64,000 bases of DNA from Hygrophila difformis (GCA_030278955.1 JAOANR010000005.1:1035431-1099430), one strand, 5' to 3'. Positions 1 through 11,614 are shown, numbered from the stretch's first letter. Numbers and translations: made by a program. Notes: generated from the sequence alone by a model not told the origin.

Positions 1-1865
1 TGAAATTAGGGTGATCTCTTAGGTAAAAAGCCATTTGAAGTCAATTAGAAAATATTTTCAGCTCCACCAAGTGACTGGCGGCGCGAGGTGCCATTGCTTG
101 AGCTTCTTCCGTCAGCAGTGCCACGAGCTGTGGTATTTGGTGATCTCAAGGTTTCTTCAAGAACTTTCATACGAAGTTGATACTTGTCCTGAAGGATAAA
201 ATGAAAGCACATTTAAATTTGAGAAATTCCAACAATGCAGTTGTGAGTTCTCATTCTGTTGGCACAAAATCATAAAACAAAGCCATTTACTTTCAATTGG
301 GCTTCAGATTTTGCAGTTCTCTCAGCTATAGCAAGCTTGTCCCTGAGCTGTTGCATCTCACCCTATCACAACCGAAATACCAATTTGTGAGAATTTATCA
401 AACCAGAAAAGCAAGACCCAAAAGCCATCTATCACATGAAACAGCATACGGGTGAAGGAAGAAAAGGTCTACAGACCTGCAAGAATCTTCTTTCCTCTAG
501 CCATTGTTTCACAGGCATAACCTTGTCATTAGCATCTTTCCATTCATTAGCTACCACAGTTCCAACCATATCTGCTGTTACTTTGGCGCAGCCAACTCCC
601 TATCAAGAGTTTTTCTTTCCTTCCTGTAAATAATAATAATAGGCCTTTTCATTTGTTTTTGCTATATGAGAAATGGGAATACGAAAGGATATTAAGTACA
701 AGTTGATTACATTCAATTCCTGAACTTTGCACTGATAGTCACGCACAGCATTGGCAGCAAGCACTGCCTCTTCAAGCTCGCGTACAGTTTGGGTGAGCTT
801 TTCAACCTCTACAACCTTTTGCCGATGCATTTTATCTAGTATTTTATTCTCTTCCTGAGGAAAACTAACATCCAAATGTTGAGAGCAAGAAAATGCAGAG
901 AATCATCAAATGACCACCTGAAAAATGAAAAAATGCTATATCTGGCAAATTTATATCTGCTTCATCAATTCTTGGTTCTTATTTTGAAGATCATCCACCA
1001 TAGAAGCTTTGGCCAATGCTGCCTGTATAGTTCTCTCTGCTTCCAATAGCGCAGCCTCTTTGGATTTTGTGAGCCGGTCCAATGCTTTATTATCATCTTG
1101 AAGCTTTGCAATCTAAAAGGAACAGACAACTTGTAACACCCCGGTTTTGGTAACCCAGGCCGGGATGCCACCGCCACACCTCCCTAGCAAGACACGGTTT
1201 CTCCGAGCTCACTAAAGAGATGCAAGGCTATGGTTTTTCAGAATTTAAAATATTCAAACGGCCCGTTCATATATAGTTTAAAAATAATACATCAAAGTTG
1301 CAGCGGAAATATAAGTTGTGCAGCGGAAATAAAGTATAAAGGCCGACATGGCCAAAACACGGGTTAAACAGTCCCGTTCATGCAAGTCGTAATTAAATGC
1401 AGGGATTTAAAATAGAGATTTCCCCAAATGTTCCCATGTATGCATATGACGATGCATAATCTTCATACTCTGTAAGAAAAAGGGGATAAATGGTTTGGGT
1501 CAGCAAAAACGCGCTGAGTAAGTTAACACATAGCATGATTTAGGGGTTTCAAAGCCTTTAATTAAATTTAATAAAAAGATGTTTGTAGGTAATACACAAT
1601 TTGAGTTAATCATCCACTAATAAATAAATGGCATGATTTAAAATAAGGATTTTCACGTGATCATAATTCGACTTGCATAGTAAAATGATTTGCAAGGCAT
1701 AAATAAATAAATACTTAAAAATATTAAATCTTTTATTTTCCCGTTACGTAACCATTTCTCAATATTTTGTATAGCCGGCAATCCGGCGACCGCAGCCGTA
1801 TCGCATTTCAAGTACTTCATTGGCCGTCTTGGCACAGTTTCTCATGTCTCATGTTTCAAGTTTAT

Positions 1866-1960
1866 ATTTCAATTTCCATTCGGCAAGCATTATATTTCAA
1901 TTGCCTTCCGGCAAGCATTATATCTCAATTGCCTTTCGGCAAGCATTATATTTCAATTGT
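1866..1960. repeat. 28-bp tandem repeat with a palindromic core, inside solo LTR
   Basis: About four units of 28 bp, each containing the inverted repeat TTGCC-(4 nt)-GGCAA followed by GCATTATAT. Unit centres lie near 1881, 1909 and 1937. The same motif recurs in the related solo LTR at about 40420-40560, so it belongs to the LTR family. Confidence 0.8.
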
Positions 1961-2012
1961 ATTTTATTTCAAAGGGATTTCCAATCATTTAAACCTTAAA
2001 GGCTAATTTCAT

Positions 2013-2862
2013 AGGGAACCGAACCCGTAGGAACCAACACACGTCCTGGGGAATCGAACCCGCAGGAAAACAAACGATCGCCCTTGGGGAATCGAACCCG
2101 CAAGAACTCAAATACATCCTAGGGAATCGAACCCGTAGGAATCAACACACATCCTGGGGAATCGAACCCGCAGGAAAACAAACGATCGCCCTTGGGGAAT
2201 CGAACCCGCAAGAACTCAAATACATCCTAGGGAATCAAACCCGTAGGAATCAACACACATCCTGGGGAATCGAACCCGCAGGAAAACAAACGATCGCCCT
2301 TGGGGAATCGAACCCGCAAGAACTCAAATACATCCTAGGGAATCAAACCCGTAGGAATCAACACACATCCTGGGGAATCGAACCCGCAGGAAAACAAATG
2401 ATCGCCCTTGGGGAATCGAACCCGCAAGAACTCAAATACATCATAGGGAATCGAACCCGTATGAATCAACACACATCCTGGGGAATCGAACCTGCAGGAA
2501 AACAAACAATCGCCCTTGGGGAATCGAACCCGCAAGAACTCAAATACATCCTAGGGAATCGAACCCGTAGGAATCAACACACGTCCTGGGGAATCGAACC
2601 CGCAGGAAAACATACAATCGCCCTTGGGGAATCGAACCCGCAAGAACTCAAATACATCCTAGGGAATCGAACCCGTAGGAATCAACACACATCCTGGGGA
2701 ATCGAACCCGCAGGAAAACAAACAATCGCCCTTGGGGAATTGAACCCGCAAGAACTCTAATACATCCTAGGGAATCGAACCCGTAGGAATCAACACATAT
2801 CCTGGGGAATCGAACCCGCAGGAAAACATACAATCGCCCTTGGGGAATCGAACCCGCAAGGT
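2013..2862. repeat. 108-bp tandem array (three 36-bp subunits per unit)
   Basis: CCTGGGGAATCGAACC recurs at 2045, 2153, 2261 and 2369, giving an exact 108-bp period and nearly eight units in total. Each unit holds three variants of one 36-bp subunit, all built round GGGAATCGAACCCG. Because 108 and 36 are multiples of 3, frames on both strands stay open; the resulting open frames (2398-2760 plus, 2335-2535 and 2648-2872 minus) are artefacts of the array, not genes. The array is not seen in the related LTRs of this window. Confidence 0.95.
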
Positions 2863-4764
2863 AAGAACACATTTCGCAAGTTTCACGAGTTTAAAACCGA
2901 TCGATGTCACAGTTTGCGCCTTTTCAGTTTAAAAATCCATTACTTAGGAGATTGATCTGAAATCTTCACAGTAACTCAAAAACATCCCAACGAACAACTT
3001 ATGTGTTTTAAGTTTTTCGGAAAAACGATGGGAAGCATGTCAAAAATCAAGTTTTCTACACAATTAGTATGCGGTCAGGATTCAGGTTTGACACCTGTCA
3101 TAGATTTGACTTTTTAACATACCAAATGAACTCCAAAAATTCTGAAAATTTACAGACACATACTAGACATGATTATCTACAACTTTTGTTTAGATCACAA
3201 AGATTAATTCGGACTAGAAATGATAGAAATATGCTCATCAAGTTTGGTTAAGAAATCTGTCATCTTTTGAAATTTCTTTAAAATGCAGAATATGTCCGAC
3301 TCGATTTGGGGTATCAAAACTCGATGAAAATTTCTGAAATTTTTACACAGTATAGCTTAAGATCTTAGGATCAAAATCTTAGTTTTGAGTTTTTTGGTTT
3401 GAACTCTTGAAGTAGGGGTTTTGATCCAATTTCAAATCTGTCACAGTTTCAAATTTGACTTTTAGGGCAGGTTTGTTGGAGGCCGTTTTAGGAAATCAAA
3501 ACATGATGAAAAATTATGAAATTTTTACAGTAGCTAGAGTAATGTCTTAGGAACGTTTTTCATGTTTTGAGTTTTTCCGTTTGAGTAGTTTTAGGGGTTC
3601 GAAAAATTCATACGAAAACGCTGCGCCGGGGGTTTTTCTTGTTGACAGATTTTAGAGTTTATAAATCTCTATGTTTGGTTGCATTTTAAGTCACCCAAAA
3701 CCATAGTAAGGTTAACTTACAAAGATTGTGTTCTTGAGTCGTCCAAACACCTACGAACGGATCTACGAAACGCAAAGTTCCCGACTTTGGCCACGAACGT
3801 ATTTGCAATCAACGATTCAAGAGTTAGATTGGGGATTTGAGAGGAAAAACGAGATTGAGAACCTAAGATACTACTTACCAAAGATCTAAGCACTGTGATC
3901 CTTAATCTACACACTTCCTCGGTCGGATTTGGTTGCCGGAAAGTCGCGCGGAAGTTCGCCGGAAAGTCGTCGGAAGGTATTTTGGCTTTTGGGAGAGTTT
4001 TGGGAGTGAAGAGTGATTTGAAAGGATGATAATGGGGTGTTGGGGGTGTATTATTGCCATTAAAGGGACAAGAATCCGACAAGTGATCGGCTGCTACAGT
4101 ACCCGCACGTGCTACAGTAGTGCTACAGTAGTCACGTGCTACAGTAACTTCTTTTTTTTATTTTAATATTTCTTATCTTCAAAAATAAAAATCATAATGT
4201 GGGAATTATCCGTGATCGTTGGGACAATTCGATAAACTCGTTTCGAGTTGCTATCTTCCGATAAATAATAAATTCCGCTCTCTCGGAATTATTTCGGTTT
4301 TAATAATTTAAATCCAATTCTTTATTTTTGGATTTAAATTTTTCGATGGCGATTTCTCGGGTATTACACAATTTTTATTAGTGATTCAATGGAATGGGTT
4401 GCTCTGTTACTATAGGAACATCTAGCTTATATCAGAACCTCCTGTGGAGCAAGTTTGAGCTCAGCCTCCAAAGGAGCCAGGATGGCCTCAATTGGAGGCA
4501 TGTCATCATCTTTTTGAGCAGCATGAAATCTTCGTAGAGTCGATTCCGCTGCAAATTGAGCTGCCATTGAGGCCTTCTTTTCATCATTAATTCTCTAATT
4601 TCAAGGTTATGCCCAAAGATATCAATTAAACAACCTGCATAACACCTAATATACAAACATTGTGAGGATCCACATAGGAGAGAAGTTACAGTTAATACCT
4701 TGCTTTCTAAGAGAGATTCTCTCAACTTGAGCTTCTCCTCCACCTTTGACAACTCTTCAGTGAG

Positions 4765-6097
4765 CTAAAACAAAATAAAATCACAGATTTCATAGATATT
4801 TTTGGATTTCACAAGGAAGAGATGTCAGAACCAAAATTCATAATCAAGAACTATAATGGAAACAAAAGAAAATGAAGACCACAATAAACAATTTCCCAGA
4901 ATAAATCGAAGTCAAATGCTCTGAGGATAAATTGTAGTTCAAGTTCATCACAAGCAAGTAATAAAATCCTCTAATTTCACCAAAATTTTCGGCCGCACGA
5001 ACTTCTCTTGTAATTACCATTCAATTCAGTCAAGTATACTTCTGTCATACCAAGGAATGGCTCTTCATTATTCACACTGCTCAACATGACCGAAGCCTCT
5101 CCATGCTAAAACAAGCCCATGTATTGATTGTAGACTGGCCAATCCTAAGATACTTTCTACAATATAACGGCCTATAAGCTTTGAAGCTCCGAAGTTCAAA
5201 GTATTACAGAAGAATCTAACCCCATTCTTCTTTCACGGAAAAACTTCCCAATCGCTTGACTACTACTTTCCTCGACATGGGACCTTAATCAAGATGGGAA
5301 GTTGAGGCCATGGAGCAATGACACGGGAAATTAGCATTACAGTAAGAACTTGGGAAGTGTATTAGCATACCATTATTCTTGTCAAACCTGTGTATCACAC
5401 CGAGAGCAGTCGATTCGAAAGCGAGGAAGGGTGCAGGAAGGTGGGAACAGGAGGCGCCGGCGTGATGATGGGGGAAAATAAATGGCAAGAACTTCACCTT
5501 CAATTACTCTTTTAGCTGGGTTCGAATCATTCGACAAAGGTCGGCCTCCTCCACCTTCGAGTTGGCAGATTTCTCTTCAGAAGATCCCTAATTTCTAGGG
5601 CGACGAGTGGGCAGCAACGGCGGCTCGAGCAATTGGTTTATGCACCCCCCAGGAAACCACGACGGCGGCGGTACAGTGGTTGTCGAAAATTAGGGCAGTT
5701 CGTGGCGGTGGCGCTAAAGGTTCCTCCAGGACGGCGAGGCCGACGCCGGTGAAGGAGGAGAAGCGGTGACTGCGAGGTGGGTAACGCAGTGCTGCTACGG
5801 CAACGGAACCACGACGAGGTTGGGTGCTTTCTAAGTAAGGACATCGTGCCGGCGGGCCTAGGGACGGCAGGCGGCGACCAGGGAGTAGGAGGACACGAAA
5901 GGAGTTTGCGCTGGATTTGTGACGTTGGGAAGGGGAGGAAGAAGGTGGAAACTGAAATGAAGGGGAGGACATGAAATAAAGACATAAATGAAGGAAGGTC
6001 AAAACAGGAAGAAATGGTCGATGATTACTGTTCAACTCTATAGTACTGATCATCCTAGTTTTGCATATAATATATTAGAGATATACAAATAAAATTA
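4765..6097. other. Unassigned, GC-rich in 5400-5980
   Basis: This interval lies upstream of the MAP70 remnant and before the copia element. The minus strand of 5595-6053 is open in two frames and rich in Pro, Ser and Arg, as in a plant 5' UTR or first exon, but neither frame resembles a family I know and neither matches a MAP70 N-terminus. It may hold the former promoter and first exon of a minus-strand gene. I see no supported CDS. Confidence 0.4.
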
Positions 6098-6102
6098 TGT
6101 AA

Positions 6103-6475
6103 TGTTATAGAAATAATGATATATATATATATGGGAGTATAAATTATATGTGTAATGATATGTTTGTTGTGTATATATATATAAGCTTGAGCTTAGGAGT
6201 GGTAATGACTATAATTATCTTAAGAAAACAATAATGAACAAAAGAGCAAAGGTAGAGAAAATAGCAAGATGAGGAGATTGTATTAATTTTCTATATCATC
6301 TCAATGAACAAACTCATCTATTTATAGGCAAATATAATCCACCTTGTATGACATTAAGAGCCACCTTGTATGACATTAAGAGCCACCTTATATGACATTA
6401 ATAGCCACCATATTTTACTCTCTCATCATAGCAAGACATTCAATATGCATGTTTTTAATGCATGTATCTAGAACA
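6103..6475 (-). repeat. 3' LTR of the copia element
   Basis: Nearly identical to 11153-11523. It contains a (TA)n stretch and three tandem copies of a 21-bp motif around CCACCTTGTATGACATTAAG. It is preceded, in element orientation, by the polypurine tract AGGGGGAG. Confidence 0.93.
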
Positions 6476-6603
6476 CTCCCCCTGAATGTCTTGAATACAA
6501 AGAATATGCATCGTTAAAACCTTACTAGGAAAAAACCCTTTGGGAAAAAATCCAAGTTTGGAAAAAGAGTACATGATTCTTGTGTATTTACTTCTCCCCC
6601 TCA

Positions 6604-9600
6604 TCAGTTGAGATTCCTCAGTTGGCGCATCCCGATACGTTTCACCAATTTTTCGAATGTTGCTGTTGGTAGTGCCTTGGTAAATAAATCTGCAAGATTA
6701 TCAGCTGAACGGATTTGTTGCACATCTATTTCACCATTTTTCTGTAGATCATGAGTGAAGAAAAATTTTGGTGAAATATGTTTCGTTCTATCTCCTTTAA
6801 TATACCCTCCCTTCAATTGTGCTATACAGGCTGCATTATCCTCATATAAAAATGTTGGGGGTATTTTCTCTTCAGTAGTTATGCTACAATTTTTCAGTAT
6901 ATGGTGCATCAGAGATCGCAACCATACACATTCTCGACTTGCTTCATGGATTGCTAAAATTTCAGCATGATTTGAGGAAGTAGCAGTCAAAGTCTGCTTC
7001 ATTGATCTCCATGAAATTGCAGTACCACCGCATGTAAAAACATAGCCAATTTGAGATTTGGCTTTATGCGGATCTGACAAATATCCAGCATCAGCAAAGC
7101 CGATTATTTCATGTCGAGAATTATTTGGGTAAAATAACCCAAGATCAATAGTTCCTTGGAGATAGCGAAATATATGTTTAATTCCATTCCAATGTCGTTT
7201 TGTAGGAGATGAACTGAATCTTGCTAATAAATTTACTGCAAATGATATATCTGGTCTAGTGCAGTTTGCGAGATACATTAAAGCACCTATGGCACTTAAA
7301 TATGGGACCTCTGGTTCAAGAATTTGTTCACCTTCCTCTTGTGGTCTAAACGGATCCTTTTTTATATCAAGTGATCTTACGACCATTGGAGTACTCAATG
7401 GATGTGATTTATCCATATAAAATCGCTTTAGTACTCTCTGAGTATAAGCTGTCTGATGAACAAAAGTTCCATCATTTAAATATTCAATTTGCAGACCAAG
7501 GCATGATTTGGTTTTACCAAAATCTTTAATTTCAAACTCCTTTTTCAGGTATTCAACAGCATTTTGAAGCTCCTCTGGAGTTCCAATCAAGTTGAGATCA
7601 TCAACATAAACTGCAATAATTACAAACCCTTGTCCATTTTTCTTAATGAAAATACATGGACAAATTGGGTCATTTGTATAACCCTCTTGTATCAATGACT
7701 CACTGAGTCGGTTATACCACATTCGCCCGGACTGTTTCAGTCCATATAGGGATTTTTGTAATTTAATGGAATACATATGTCTAGGATTTGATTCATATGT
7801 CTCTGACATTTTTAATCCTTCTGGGACCTTCATATAGATATCTGTATCTAAATTTCCATATAGATACGCAGTAATAACATCCATTAATCTCATTTCAAGA
7901 TTTTGATGGACCGCTAAACTGATAAGATATCTAAATGTTATTCCATCCATTACAGGGGAATATGTTTCCTCATAATCAAATCCGGGTCTCTGTGAGAACC
8001 CTTGGGCGACTAATCTCGCTTTGTATCTGACAATTTCATTTTTGTCATTTCTTTTTCGGACAAAGACCCATCTGTATCCAACTGGCTTTATACTTTCTGG
8101 TGTTTTGGCAATCGGTCCAAACACATTTCGTCTAGCCAGGGAATCCAATTCAGATTGGATTGCATCTTTCCATTTTGGCCAATCTTTTCTTTTCCGACAT
8201 TCATCAACCGAATTTGGTTCATGATCCTCGTCATCATTTATGATGTCAAGTGCTATGTGGTACGAGAATACATTATCTATGATAATTGCATCTCGATTCC
8301 AAACATTTCTGCTTGTGACAAAATTGATTGATATTTCATTATTTTCAAGTTCATTCTCCTCTGGAGCTGCAAGTTCCTGCTCATCTGGAGCTATTTGCTC
8401 TTCAAGAGCGTCTTTTTCCTCTGGAATATTTTCTGTAATTTTGTCACTTTCAATGATTTGTGATCCTCTTTTCTTTCGAGGATTTTTATCTTTTGAACCT
8501 GGTGGTCTACCACGCTTTAAGTGTGCAGTAGATTCATCTTTGGCACTTGTAATTGGTCCCTCTGGGACATTAATTTTGATTGGAACATTTGCTGCCGGTA
8601 TATGAGATTTAGTTACTCTTTTAGAGTCGCATAATGCATCCGGCAATTGATTTGCAATACTCTGCAAATGTACAATTCTTTGTACTTCTAGTTCACAATC
8701 ATTTGTACGAGGATCGAAGAAATCTAATGGTGTTTTCCAGTTGATTTCTTTTTCTTTCTTTGGTTGATTTCTATCTCCCCCTAATGTCGGGAAATGAGAT
8801 TCGTCAAAATGACAATCTTTGAATTTCGCAGTAAATAAATCACCAGTTAATGGTTCGAGATATCGAATAATCGATGGTGATTCATACCCGACATATATTC
8901 CCAATCTACGTTGGGGACCCATCTTTGTGCGCTGGGGTGGTGCAATCGGGACATACACAGCGCAACCAAATATTCTGAGATGGGATATATTGGGTTCATG
9001 CCCAAATGTTAATTGTATAGGGGAGTATTCATGATAATGTGTCGGCCTTAACCGCACCAATTTTGCTGCATGTAATATTGCATGCCCCCAAGCTGTCAAT
9101 GGCAATCCAGATCTCATTAATAATGGTCTGGCAATTAATTGTAAACGCTTTATAAGCGATTCAGCAAGTCCATTCTGTGTATGGACATGAGCAACAGGAT
9201 GTTCAACTGTTATGCCAATTGACATGCAGTATTCATCAAACCTCTGGGATGAATATTCACCAGCATTATCCAATCGGATATTTTTTATTGTATAATCAGG
9301 GAACTGTGCTCGTAATTTAATAATTTGAGCAAGTAATTTTGCAAACGCATGGTTACGAGATGATAATAATGATACATTGGACCATCGTGTTGATGCATCA
9401 ATTAGCACCATAAAATATTTAAATGGTCCACATGGTGGATCTATAGGTCCACATATATCACCCTGAATTCTTTCAAGAAAACTGGGGCTTTCAGTTCCCA
9501 CTTTCGTTGGTGAATGTTTGGAAATCAATTTTCCTTGGGAGCAAGCAACACATATATAATCATTATGTTGCAGCAACTTTTGTCCCTTTAATGAATGGCC

Positions 9601-10308
9601 ATGACTATTTGTAATAATTCGCCTCATCATTGTAGAGCCAGGATGGCCTAGGCGATCATGGCATATCATATAATCATCATTAAGCCTATGGCTTCCAATA
9701 GACTTCTGGCCTATTTTGGGATGATATATATTAGTGGGACTCTGGCCATTAATAAACCTCTGGTTTATTTGGGGAATATTAGACCTGTGGTCTAAGTGAT
9801 AATTTTCAATTGTATTTATCTTTGAAAAATACAATCCAGAAGTCAGAGCTGGTAATTTTTCCAATATATATTTCTTACCATGTGTGGTATTTGTAATTAA
9901 TAAATATTCGACATTCTCTGAAGTCGATGTCTCGAGATGATACCCATTTTCTCGGATATCTTTAAAACTTAATAAATTTCTTCGAGACTTGGGAGATAGG
10001 AGTGCATTTTTCACAATTAATTTTGTTCCCTTTGGGAAAATAAGGTTGGCTGTGCCAATTCCTTGTATAATATTTGCACTACCACATATTGTGTTTATAT
10101 TTGTATCTCCTATTTTTAAATTTGAAAAATACCTTATGTCTTTTAGTATTGTGTGCGTTGAAGCACTATCAATAAGACATATATTATCACTTTTAAAATT
10201 CCTCATTTTGCTGGAATTAAAACAAGATATAATTAATATTAAAACAAGATTAAATATAAGTGAAACAACACAATGCATAATAATATAGCAGAAAATAAAA
10301 AAATTCAA
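6604..10308 (-). CDS. Ty1/copia pol polyprotein (protease, integrase, RT, RNase H)
   Basis: One open frame of 1234 codons. In order: aspartic protease with CLIDSAST at about residues 44-51 (the usual D-S/T-G is D-S-A here); GAG-pre-integrase motif with HDRLGHPGS; integrase core with GDICG, RLDNAGEY and NGLAES supplying the D, D and E; RT with the YVDD catalytic box at residues 901-904 (7597-7608); and RNase H with LYEDNAACIAQ, the TKHIS motif and ADLFTKALP near the C-terminus. The first 36 or so residues are hydrophobic, lie upstream of the protease and match no gag; the start is simply the first ATG of the open frame, and translation would normally come from a gag-pol fusion. No stop or frameshift interrupts pol. 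The only unusual residue noted is the protease Ala. Confidence 0.95.
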   Translation of the reverse strand: MNFFIFCYIIMHCVVSLIFNLVLILIISCFNSSKMRNFKSDNICLIDSASTHTILKDIRYFSNLKIGDTNINTICGSANIIQGIGTANLIFPKGTKLIVKNALLSPKSRRNLLSFKDIRENGYHLETSTSENVEYLLITNTTHGKKYILEKLPALTSGLYFSKINTIENYHLDHRSNIPQINQRFINGQSPTNIYHPKIGQKSIGSHRLNDDYMICHDRLGHPGSTMMRRIITNSHGHSLKGQKLLQHNDYICVACSQGKLISKHSPTKVGTESPSFLERIQGDICGPIDPPCGPFKYFMVLIDASTRWSNVSLLSSRNHAFAKLLAQIIKLRAQFPDYTIKNIRLDNAGEYSSQRFDEYCMSIGITVEHPVAHVHTQNGLAESLIKRLQLIARPLLMRSGLPLTAWGHAILHAAKLVRLRPTHYHEYSPIQLTFGHEPNISHLRIFGCAVYVPIAPPQRTKMGPQRRLGIYVGYESPSIIRYLEPLTGDLFTAKFKDCHFDESHFPTLGGDRNQPKKEKEINWKTPLDFFDPRTNDCELEVQRIVHLQSIANQLPDALCDSKRVTKSHIPAANVPIKINVPEGPITSAKDESTAHLKRGRPPGSKDKNPRKKRGSQIIESDKITENIPEEKDALEEQIAPDEQELAAPEENELENNEISINFVTSRNVWNRDAIIIDNVFSYHIALDIINDDEDHEPNSVDECRKRKDWPKWKDAIQSELDSLARRNVFGPIAKTPESIKPVGYRWVFVRKRNDKNEIVRYKARLVAQGFSQRPGFDYEETYSPVMDGITFRYLISLAVHQNLEMRLMDVITAYLYGNLDTDIYMKVPEGLKMSETYESNPRHMYSIKLQKSLYGLKQSGRMWYNRLSESLIQEGYTNDPICPCIFIKKNGQGFVIIAVYVDDLNLIGTPEELQNAVEYLKKEFEIKDFGKTKSCLGLQIEYLNDGTFVHQTAYTQRVLKRFYMDKSHPLSTPMVVRSLDIKKDPFRPQEEGEQILEPEVPYLSAIGALMYLANCTRPDISFAVNLLARFSSSPTKRHWNGIKHIFRYLQGTIDLGLFYPNNSRHEIIGFADAGYLSDPHKAKSQIGYVFTCGGTAISWRSMKQTLTATSSNHAEILAIHEASRECVWLRSLMHHILKNCSITTEEKIPPTFLYEDNAACIAQLKGGYIKGDRTKHISPKFFFTHDLQKNGEIDVQQIRSADNLADLFTKALPTATFEKLVKRIGMRQLRNLN

Positions 10309-11152
10309 AGCGTAATAAAAATAATATAATAAAATGTAATGCTGTATTTAAATAATATTGTATCATTGAAGAAATTTGTATATCTTTCTATGATATATTT
10401 AGCATATCAATTCATTAGTCGTACGACAAATTATGGGACTATGTCCTCCTGCCATATTGATAGCATTTTTCTTCAATTGCTTCGCCTTTTAGAGGCACAA
10501 TTTCTGGCAATTATTTTGCCATTTAAGAATCTGACTCTGTCAGTACACACCAAACTAAAGACCCACGAAATCTGTTGGTATAACCGAACTAAGATTTATG
10601 GACTCTGTTGGTATTAATGTCATTTTTATTAATATATTGTCATATATCTCAATCGTGACATTATTTTGAACATGACTGATTTATATCATTTACAGACTTA
10701 TAGTCTTGCAGTCATTATGATGCCTCGCATTTGGGATTTCAGCAAAAAATCTTTATTTTATCAAAGAGCTGCCATTTGCCCCCACATTAAGGGAACTGTC
10801 ACTATCTCTTATCAAAAATAAGAATTGGCAAAATGCTTATTTCCCATATATAGACCAATATGATCTTTTGACCGTTTTGTTTTTCTAGGTCTTGGCCTGT
10901 TGCCGTATTTTTTTTTTTTTTTTTTGCGGTCTAGGCCTGTGGCCGTATTTTCTTTTATAATGGTCTTTTCTAGACCCATTGTTTCCAAATAAATCTTAAT
11001 ATCCATATTTCAAGATAAATAATTATCTCCAGATACCATCAGTGGTCTGAAATCCTGCTTTGTCAAGTTAGCCATAATAGAATTATTGAAATACAAAATA
11101 TTACCTCAAAGAAATTCCGGCAGAGCTCCGTTCGTAGCTCGTGCTGATAACG
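10309..11152 (-). other. Copia leader with degraded gag remnant
   Basis: Between the 5' LTR and pol there are only 844 bp, too short for a normal gag. In minus orientation about 10420-10500 resembles a ruined zinc-knuckle tail (Lys-Gly-Glu-Ala, then Cys-Tyr-Gln-Tyr-Gly and a stop), while the rest reads like non-coding leader. It includes a T19 tract at about 10911-10925. No gag open frame is present. Confidence 0.6.
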
Positions 11153-11523
11153 TGTTATAGAAATAATGATATATATATATGGGAGTATAAATTATATGTG
11201 TAATGATATGTTTGTTGTGTATATATATATAAGCTTGAGCTTAGGAGTGGTAATGACTATAATTATCTTAAGAAAACAATAATGAACAAAAGAGCAAAGG
11301 TAGAGAAAATAGCAAGATGAGGAGATTGTATTAATTTTCTATATCATCTCAATGAACAAACTCATCTATTTATAGGCAAATATAATCCACCTTGTATGAC
11401 ATTAAGAGCCACCTTGTATGACATTAAGAGCCACCTTATATGACATTAATAGCCACCATATTTTACTCTTTCATCATAGCAAGACATTCAATATGCATGT
11501 TTTTAATGCATGTATCTAGAACA
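11153..11523 (-). repeat. 5' LTR of the copia element
   Basis: Matches 6103-6475 almost exactly. The element is transcribed leftward from this LTR, away from the PSRP2 gene, whose ATG is 91 bp beyond the LTR edge. Confidence 0.93.
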
Positions 11524-11614
11524 TGTAAAATATATTGGCAAGACTCGGTTTGTATAGTCTTATCCTCCATTCTTTGTTCTTGCCTCAGCGCCTCTCCCAG
11601 CTCCACGAACTGGA

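Larger units (their letters stand above)
1132..4368 (-). mobile_element. Ty3/gypsy (Tekay-like) solo LTR in the MAP70 intron
   Basis: The segment begins TGTAACACCCCGG and ends CTCGGGTATTACA on the plus strand, so the sense direction is minus. Its ends match the LTRs of the element at 19016-29764 and the solo LTR at 39760-42580. It is flanked by CAACT (1127-1131) and CAATT (4369-4373), a 5-bp target duplication with one mismatch. No internal coding region is present, as expected after LTR-LTR recombination. At 3.2 kb it is longer than its relatives because of an internal 108-bp tandem array. The mismatch in the duplication and the array suggest an old insertion. Confidence 0.8.
1..4764 (-). 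pseudogene. MAP70-type microtubule-associated protein, decayed, several exons
   Basis: MAP70 proteins are plant coiled-coil proteins that bind cortical microtubules. Seven homologous exons are readable on the minus strand: 4699-4764 (LTEELSKVEEKLKLRESLL), about 4439-4615 (HAAQKDDDMPPIEAILAPLE), 942-1112 (IAKLQDDNKALDRLTKSKEA), 711-854 (ILDKMHRQKVVEVEKLTQTV), 477-623 (KVMPVKQWLEERRFLQ), 291-362 (GEMQQLRDKLAIAERTAKSE) and a partial one from 188 down (SRRQSLGGAEN). Damage seen: an in-frame TAA at 951-953 where the family has Glu, with loss of the GT donor after that exon; a 1-base deletion and a lost AG acceptor near 4600-4615; two compensating indels in 477-623 with stops between them; and loss of three or four codons in the usual Gly/Ala run after VLA in 711-854. 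A 3.2-kb solo LTR sits in the intron between 1112 and 4439. I did not find the N-terminal exons upstream of 4764, and the 3' end lies outside the window. Identity is firm; pseudogene status rests on the frame damage. Confidence 0.85.
6103..11523 (-). mobile_element. Full-length Ty1/copia retrotransposon, recent, gag-deficient
   Basis: Two LTRs of 373 and 371 bp flank a 4.7-kb interior, and the perfect 5-bp duplication TGTAA lies on both sides (6098-6102 and 11524-11528). LTRs start TGTTATAG and end TAGAACA. On the minus strand the interior ends in the polypurine tract AGGGGGAG (6476-6483), directly before the 3' LTR. Next to the 5' LTR the interior starts CGTTATCAGCACGAGC (about 11137-11152), a primer-binding-site-like stretch. 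By eye the LTRs differ only by a 2-bp TA indel and one substitution, so the insertion is young. The pol frame is intact but gag is not, so the copy probably relied on gag supplied in trans. Confidence 0.95.

Noticed and set aside
2335..2872. Open frames of 66-120 codons on both strands
   Set aside because: They are by-products of the 108-bp tandem array, whose period is a multiple of three; the translations are simple repeats.
4080..4145. Repeated GCTACAGTA motifs in the solo LTR
   Set aside because: Short local repeats within the LTR with no separate boundaries.
5595..6053. 152-codon and overlapping 115-codon minus-strand frames
   Set aside because: Pro/Ser/Arg-rich, open in two frames because of GC content, and without any family match; kept only as an unassigned GC-rich region.
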